NCBI GenBank assembly: GCA_030627585.1
Contig: DAOURU010000027.1
Span: 1-9,421 of the forward strand
Reading direction: 5' to 3'
Length of the DNA stretch: 9,421 nt
Source of the DNA: Bacillota bacterium
Lineage (GTDB): Bacteria; Bacillota; DSM-12270; Thermacetogeniales; Thermacetogeniaceae
Below, one piece after another: positions 5,712 to 9,421 of the stretch (within the stretch, counting starts at the first letter, position 1; each line of letters starts with the position of its first letter). A program made the translations under genes and the position numbers. Under the pieces are notes generated by a model. That model saw nothing but the letters and a program-made list of their open reading frames with translations. It searched no databases and was not told the DNA's origin.

Positions 5712-7808
5712 ATGAACGTTAGTGAAACCGGGATAGAAAAGCTTAAAATGACAAGAAACAAGGCGCTAAACGCACAGCAGCTTGGCATGATCAAGATCAC
5801 GGAGTTGCCCCAGATTGGGGAGAGCCGTGCCAGGCTCCTTAAAAAACTCGGAATTCAATCCTTGCTTGATTTGCTTTATTACCTGCCCCGGCGTTATGAA
5901 GACAGGTTTTTGCTTCCTTCATTAGCGGCATTAAAACCAGGTGAAGTCGGTACGGTAAAAGGCATCATTTCCAATATTGAAGAATCACCTTCAAGGCGCG
6001 GTTTTTCTTTATTAAGGGTAGAAATCAAAGATAGTTCCGGGAGTGCAACCGCAATCTGGTTTAATCAGCCGTTTTTAAAAAAAGTATTTCGGAAGGGTTT
6101 GCCTCTTACGGTAACAGGAAAAGTCGATCGCAATCTTTTTACTTATGAAATTGCGGTTACAGATTACGAAGTTGGGAATAGCAGGGCGCCCGTCCATGCA
6201 GGACGCATTGTTCCGATTTATGGAACAACTGAAGAATTGAGCCAGCGTGCTTTGAGGCGTCTGATGTTCCAGTGCATCAAAACCTACGCGACATGGGCAA
6301 AAGATCTTCTTCCTGCTGAATTAAGGAATCGCATGCATTTGCTGCCCCTTTCCGAGGCCCTCTTTCAGATCCATTTTCCTCAAGATTTTAGGGTTTTAAA
6401 AGAAGCGCGTCAGCGCTTGGCCTTTGAGGAACTTTTTCTGTTTGAAATCGGTTTATTGACAACCCAAAATACAATTCAAAGCAAAGGGCGGCGGCATCTG
6501 CCAAAGTCCGATCTCCCCAAAAAATTTCTGGCATCTTTGCAATTTTCCTTGACACCTGCTCAAAACCGGGTGATTGAAGAAATCGAGCAGGATTTAAGTT
6601 GCGAGCGGCGGATGTACCGCCTGCTCCAGGGCGATGTGGGCTGCGGAAAAACTGTTGTCGCGTTACATGCCCTTTTTACAGTGGTCGCGGCAGGTTTTCA
6701 GGGTGCGCTCATGGCGCCTACAGAGGTTTTAGCCGAACAGCACTATCTAGCATTGCGGCGCTTCGCGGCCCCGTTAAATGTTCGTGTGGCAATTTTAACC
6801 GGTTCTCTTTCAAAGCGGGAGCGGGAAGACTATTTGAGCCAGCTCAAGGAAGGCCAGCTCGACATCGTTGTTGGAACTCACGCGCTCCTTGAAGAACAAG
6901 TGATTTTTAATAATTTGGGTCTTATTGTAATTGACGAGCAGCACCGATTTGGTGTTCAACAGCGCGATCTTTTGTTAACAAAAGCCCCTACGGCGGATGT
7001 TTTAGTAATGACCGCAACTCCGATTCCCCGCAGCCTTACCCTTACCGTTTACGGTGATCTGGATTTATCTGTGATTGATGAATTACCATCAGGGAGGCAG
7101 GGGGTAAAAACCTACTTTCTTCCCGCTCATGAAAAAAGAAAGGTTTACCAATTTCTCAAAAAGGAACTAAAAGCGGGTCGGCAAGCTTATGTTATTTGCC
7201 CTCTGATTGAAGAATCAGAAAAACTGGATGTAGATGCCGCCGTCAAGCGGGCTGCGGAATTAGCCGGGGAATTTTCGGAGTACCGTGTTGGGCTCTTGCA
7301 TGGAAGGCTTAAAATTGGAGAAAAAGAAAGTGTGATGGATGCTTTTCGAAAAGGAGAAATTCAAATCCTGGTAGCTACTTCTGTGATTGAAGTCGGGATT
7401 GACGTACCGAACGCTTCTATTATTATCATTGAAGGTGCCGAAAGGTTTGGTTTGGCTCAGTTGCATCAACTGCGCGGGCGCGTAGGGAGGGGAACAGCCG
7501 GGGGCACCTGTATCTTGATTGGCAATCCCCAAACGCAAGAAGCCAGGGAACGCATCAAAACTCTTTTAGAATATCAGAATGGGTTCCAGGTAGCTGAAAA
7601 AGATTTACTGTTACGGGGACCCGGGGAATTGATGGGAACAAGGCAACACGGGTTTTCTGACTTTCGTGTCGTAGATATTTTTAAAGACGGGCCCCTTTTA
7701 GAGAAAAGCAAAGAGATTGCCCGTTTATATATTGATATCATCAACCAGGAGATTAAAGATGAAATTGCGTTTCGATTTCCCTCTTTAGCTAACTGTTTTA
7801 AATGTTAA
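5712..7808 (+). CDS. recG: ATP-dependent DNA helicase RecG
   Basis: RecG remodels stalled replication forks and branch-migrates Holliday junctions. Counting from ATG 5712 (698 residues), the order is: helix-hairpin-like LPQIGESRARLLKKLGI (32-48), LLYYLPRRYEDR (54-65), wedge/OB domain (about 75-165), Walker A GDVGCGKT (307-314), DEQH box (408-411), TATPIPR (434-440), motif VI QLRGRVGR (586-593), and the fork-translocation region ending LMGTRQHG (640-647). All SF2 helicase motifs are intact. The start is uncertain. ATG 5712 has only a weak GAG site but follows the fakA stop by 7 nt. GTG 5694 would overlap fakA by 11 nt and has no ribosome site. ATG 5787 would give 673 residues, near the B. subtilis length. 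The terminator at 7846 ends the unit. Confidence 0.96.
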   Translation: MNVSETGIEKLKMTRNKALNAQQLGMIKITELPQIGESRARLLKKLGIQSLLDLLYYLPRRYEDRFLLPSLAALKPGEVGTVKGIISNIEESPSRRGFSLLRVEIKDSSGSATAIWFNQPFLKKVFRKGLPLTVTGKVDRNLFTYEIAVTDYEVGNSRAPVHAGRIVPIYGTTEELSQRALRRLMFQCIKTYATWAKDLLPAELRNRMHLLPLSEALFQIHFPQDFRVLKEARQRLAFEELFLFEIGLLTTQNTIQSKGRRHLPKSDLPKKFLASLQFSLTPAQNRVIEEIEQDLSCERRMYRLLQGDVGCGKTVVALHALFTVVAAGFQGALMAPTEVLAEQHYLALRRFAAPLNVRVAILTGSLSKREREDYLSQLKEGQLDIVVGTHALLEEQVIFNNLGLIVIDEQHRFGVQQRDLLLTKAPTADVLVMTATPIPRSLTLTVYGDLDLSVIDELPSGRQGVKTYFLPAHEKRKVYQFLKKELKAGRQAYVICPLIEESEKLDVDAAVKRAAELAGEFSEYRVGLLHGRLKIGEKESVMDAFRKGEIQILVATSVIEVGIDVPNASIIIIEGAERFGLAQLHQLRGRVGRGTAGGTCILIGNPQTQEARERIKTLLEYQNGFQVAEKDLLLRGPGELMGTRQHGFSDFRVVDIFKDGPLLEKSKEIARLYIDIINQEIKDEIAFRFPSLANCFKC

Positions 7809-7845
7809 TTTTTTCCTAAATTAACAAAATAATGGTTATTAGTAT

Positions 7846-7880
7846 AAAAGCCTCGTTTTTTAAAGAATAGAGGCTTTTTT
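7846..7880 (+). terminator. Intrinsic terminator after recG
   Basis: AAAAGCCTC (7846-7854) pairs perfectly with GAGGCTTTT (7870-7878) around a 15-nt loop, and the T run continues to 7880. It lies 38 nt past the recG stop. It separates the asp23-fakA-recG unit from the spore-protein genes. Confidence 0.82.
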
Positions 7881-7934
7881 GGTTTGATCTTACTCGTATT
7901 AATATTCTTATTTCGTTAACACTAGCTAATGAAA

Positions 7935-7991
7935 ATAAAAAGTTTAGTCGGGAAATACTGCTAGGATAAAAAAGTTTCAGCCGAAAATACT
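7935..7991 (+). repeat. Two imperfect direct copies of a promoter-like unit upstream of the first SASP gene
   Basis: Unit 1 (7935-7959) and unit 2 (7966-7991) share the same order of elements: ATAAAAA, GTTT, AG-CG and AAATACT. By hand alignment there are 22 matched bases, 2 mismatches and 3 one-base gaps. The AAATACT cores are 32 bp apart, close to three helical turns. No third copy was seen ahead of the second SASP gene. Confidence 0.6.
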
Positions 7992-7992
7992 A
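7964..7992 (+). promoter_or_regulatory. Predicted sigma-G-type (forespore) promoter for the SASP genes
   Basis: GGATA (7964-7968), a 17-nt spacer and AATACTA (7986-7992) resemble the forespore sigma-G pattern (about GMATA, 17-18 nt, CATACTA), each box one base off. SASP genes are the classic sigma-G targets. Unit 1 of the repeat carries a weaker AATACTG (7954-7960), which may be a second, poorer promoter or a protein site. No good sigma-A promoter was seen here. Confidence 0.5.
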
Positions 7993-8026
7993 AACAAAAA
8001 AATAAAAAAAGAAAGGGGGGATAAAA

Positions 8027-8287
8027 ATGGGTACAGGTCAAAAGCGAAACACGCTGCTTGTCCCGGAAGCTAACCAGGCAATGTACCAGTTTAAGCAGGA
8101 GATAGCCCGGGAAATCGGGATTGAAAACCAAATCCAGGGTGGTTACTGGGGATATATCTCATCCCGGGATTGCGGTGCTGTCGGAGGAAATATGGTTCGG
8201 AGAATGATCCAAACCGTCGAACAATCCTTTGTGCAGCAGGGCAGTCCAAACCTCTCTGCCAGAACCGGTTTTCAACAAACCACATAG
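8027..8287 (+). CDS. Alpha/beta-type small acid-soluble spore protein, paralogue 1
   Basis: Alpha/beta SASPs coat and protect DNA in the dormant spore and are degraded to amino acids at germination. The 86 residues have the family layout: LLVPEANQAMYQFKQEIAREIGI (10-32) forms the first helix and contains EIARE (25-29), the predicted GPR cut site. A turn, GGYWGYISSRDCG, leads to AVGGNMVRRMIQ (51-62), the second helix. The C-terminal tail (63-86) is not conserved. Unlike Bacillus SASPs, the core holds a tryptophan (41) and a cysteine (49). The ATG has a purine-rich AAAGGGGGG site at 8012-8020. The gene lies 51 nt before its paralogue with no terminator between them, so the two are probably co-transcribed in the forespore. 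Confidence 0.93.
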   Translation: MGTGQKRNTLLVPEANQAMYQFKQEIAREIGIENQIQGGYWGYISSRDCGAVGGNMVRRMIQTVEQSFVQQGSPNLSARTGFQQTT

Positions 8288-8323
8288 TTCTTAGTTAAGG
8301 CAGTGGTTTTCTATATTAAACGA

Positions 8324-8331
8324 AAGGAGGG
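8324..8331 (+). promoter_or_regulatory. Ribosome binding site of the second SASP gene
   Basis: AAGGAGGG lies 7 nt before ATG 8339, which gives a protein co-linear with paralogue 1 from residue 1. Another ATG at 8334 is out of frame and only 2 nt from the site. The in-frame GTG at 8303 lacks a ribosome site and would add 12 unconserved residues. Confidence 0.8.
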
Positions 8332-8338
8332 ATATGTT

Positions 8339-8593
8339 ATGGGAACCGGTCAGAAGCGTAATAAGCTTCTTGTCCCCGAAGCCAATCAGGCCATGTATCA
8401 GTTCAAGTACGATTTGGCCCGGGAAATCGGGATCGAAAACCAAATTCAAGGTGGATACTGGGGTCACATTTCATCCCGTGATTGTGGGGCGGTTGGGGGT
8501 AATATGGTTCGGCGTATGATTCAGCAGTATGAGCAATCTTTAGCCGGACAAACCCCGCAAACACCCCAAACCCAAACTCCTCAAGTAAGGTAA
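8339..8593 (+). CDS. Alpha/beta-type small acid-soluble spore protein, paralogue 2
   Basis: This is a second DNA-binding spore protein, 84 residues long, and identical to paralogue 1 at 57 of the first 62 positions. The five differences are at residues 9, 24, 25, 26 and 43. Three of them fall at or beside the predicted GPR pentapeptide, which reads DLARE here instead of EIARE. It keeps the LLVPEANQAMYQF helix, the Trp41/Cys49 turn, SSRDCGAVGG and NMVRRMIQ. The tail (about 71-84) is a Gln/Thr/Pro repeat unrelated to the other tail. The start is ATG 8339, fixed by the ribosome site and by co-linearity. No convincing own promoter was found, so it probably depends on the promoter ahead of paralogue 1. 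A strong terminator follows 31 nt after the stop. Confidence 0.93.
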   Translation: MGTGQKRNKLLVPEANQAMYQFKYDLAREIGIENQIQGGYWGHISSRDCGAVGGNMVRRMIQQYEQSLAGQTPQTPQTQTPQVR

Positions 8594-8624
8594 CTTATAC
8601 AAATGTTATTAAAGAGCTTTCACT

Positions 8625-8658
8625 GAAGCGGACATTAAACGTCCGCTTCCGATTTTTT
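8625..8658 (+). terminator. Intrinsic terminator after the SASP pair
   Basis: A perfect 9-bp GC-rich stem, GAAGCGGAC (8625-8633) with GTCCGCTTC (8641-8649), encloses a 7-nt loop and is followed by six T bases (8653-8658). The T tract directly abuts the gpr stop codon. There is no T run on the minus strand, so it looks one-directional, serving the SASP genes. Confidence 0.88.
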
Positions 8659-9421
8659 CTAACACAATAAAGCTTCTAAATCTTCTTTCGCAACTTCCGG
8701 ATGCAGAGCAAGGGTAATGCCGCGCGTAACTGTTCGCCCCGCATTTAATATTAAATCATCTATTTCGCGAGGAGTAACTATTAAATTCCCCTGAAAAGGG
8801 CTTAATAGTTCTTTGATAATTTCATTGGCGAGAACCGGATTTATAAAGCGCTCTTTTCTTGTAAATTTTTTATGGTAATTTTCTAAAGCGTTCCGCGCGA
8901 TCATCGCCGCATTGACAACAGTTGGGATGCCAATTGCAATTACCGGAACTCCCATCGTTTGATAATTAATTCCCATTCTTTTATTATTTACACCAGAGCC
9001 TGGGGCAATCCCGGTATCCCCTATTTGGATAGTTGTCCCCAGCCGGGTAACATTTGTGGCTGCAAGAGCATCGATGGCAATGATCACACCCGGTCTAACT
9101 TTATCTACAATTCCTTTAATAATTTCTGCGGTTTCAATTCCGGTAATCCCGAGTACACCTGGGGCAAAAGCACATACAGAACGATAGTTTTCTACTAAGT
9201 GGGGCATGTAGAAATGAAGGTGACGGGTAACAAGTGTATACTTGACAACTGTCGGGCCTAGGGAATCGGGAGTCGCCTGCCAATTACCCAATCCGATTAT
9301 TAAAACTGTTGCCTGTTCAGAAATTTTTATTATCTTTTTTAGATTCTGCGCCAGGATATCGGCAACACTTTCCTGGACATCAGGAGACTTGAATTTAAGT
9401 TCCGGCGCTTCTATCGTTATA
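8659..9421 (-). CDS. gpr: Germination protease GPR (5' end beyond window)
   Basis: GPR is the MEROPS A25 endoprotease that starts SASP breakdown during germination. It is made as an inactive zymogen in the forespore and self-processed. The frame is open to the right edge, giving 253 residues, so the start and propeptide are missing. A TTG at 9291 is internal, because homology continues upstream of it (VLIIGLGNWQATPDSLGP). Other family segments, in order: VTRHLHFYMP, GVLGITGIETAEII, IAIDALAA, IGDTGIAPGSGVNNKR, VPVIAIGIPTVVNA, and NLIVTPREIDDLI near the C-terminus. The aspartates of the IDALAA and GDTG segments are the likely active-site candidates. It is convergent with the two SASP genes, with 65 nt between stop codons. 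The stretch between IPTVV and NLIVTP looks shorter than in B. subtilis GPR. Confidence 0.95.
   Translation of the reverse strand, partial: ITIEAPELKFKSPDVQESVADILAQNLKKIIKISEQATVLIIGLGNWQATPDSLGPTVVKYTLVTRHLHFYMPHLVENYRSVCAFAPGVLGITGIETAEIIKGIVDKVRPGVIIAIDALAATNVTRLGTTIQIGDTGIAPGSGVNNKRMGINYQTMGVPVIAIGIPTVVNAAMIARNALENYHKKFTRKERFINPVLANEIIKELLSPFQGNLIVTPREIDDLILNAGRTVTRGITLALHPEVAKEDLEALLC

Noticed and set aside
8303..8338. Upstream in-frame GTG adding 12 residues to SASP 2
   Set aside because: There is no ribosome site before the GTG, the extra residues cover the AAGGAGGG site, and paralogue 1 begins exactly at the MGTGQKRN that follows ATG 8339.
8334..8519. Out-of-frame open frame starting at ATG 8334 within SASP 2
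   Set aside because: The start is only 2 nt from the ribosome site, and the frame is a shadow of the conserved SASP coding sequence.
9289..9291. TTG at 9291 as the start of gpr
   Set aside because: It falls inside the conserved GLGNWQATPD motif, and GPR-like sequence continues upstream to the window edge without a stop.

Overview
The window looks like chromosomal core DNA from a spore-forming, Gram-positive anaerobe of the Firmicutes (class Clostridia, possibly a Peptococcaceae- or Thermoanaerobacterales-type lineage). The evidence is a pair of alpha/beta-type small acid-soluble spore proteins, the germination protease GPR, a YloU-YloV (Asp23-FakA)/RecG/L28 neighbourhood like that of Bacillus and Clostridia, strong AGGAGG-type ribosome sites, and TTG starts on two genes. 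The genus cannot be fixed from the sequence alone.

Region 1 (1-3275, plus strand) is the distal part of a riboflavin operon: the 3' end of ribD, then ribE, the ribBA fusion, ribH, and a YfcE-type metallophosphoesterase. Gaps are 12-27 nt and each gene has its own Shine-Dalgarno. Together RibD, RibBA, RibH and RibE cover every canonical step from GTP and ribulose 5-phosphate to riboflavin except removal of the phosphate from the ribitylamino-pyrimidine intermediate. The phosphoesterase at the operon's end is an obvious but untested candidate for that step. The operon promoter and any FMN riboswitch lie upstream of the window.

Region 2 (3272-3688) holds rpmB (zinc-type L28) on the minus strand. 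Its stop codon overlaps the phosphoesterase stop codon. A short intergenic region follows, with two well-formed divergent sigma-A promoters and a small GC hairpin with a T-rich tail between them.

Region 3 (3580-7880, plus strand) is a three-gene unit: an Asp23/YloU protein, FakA/YloV (fatty-acid kinase catalytic subunit) and RecG helicase, closed by a clear intrinsic terminator. The B. subtilis layout is similar but has the sdaAB-sdaAA serine dehydratase genes between yloV and recG; they are absent here.

Region 4 (7881-9421) is a sporulation/germination block. Two tandem paralogous SASP genes lie behind an A-rich leader containing two copies of a promoter-like repeat, and end at a strong terminator. 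Facing them is gpr, the protease that degrades SASPs at germination, which runs off the right edge. Substrates and their protease are therefore convergent neighbours.

I saw no mobile elements, CRISPR, tRNA or rRNA. No wholly new system is evident. The best leads are the phosphoesterase in the rib operon, the clustering of SASP paralogue differences at the predicted GPR cleavage site, and the tandem promoter-like repeat.
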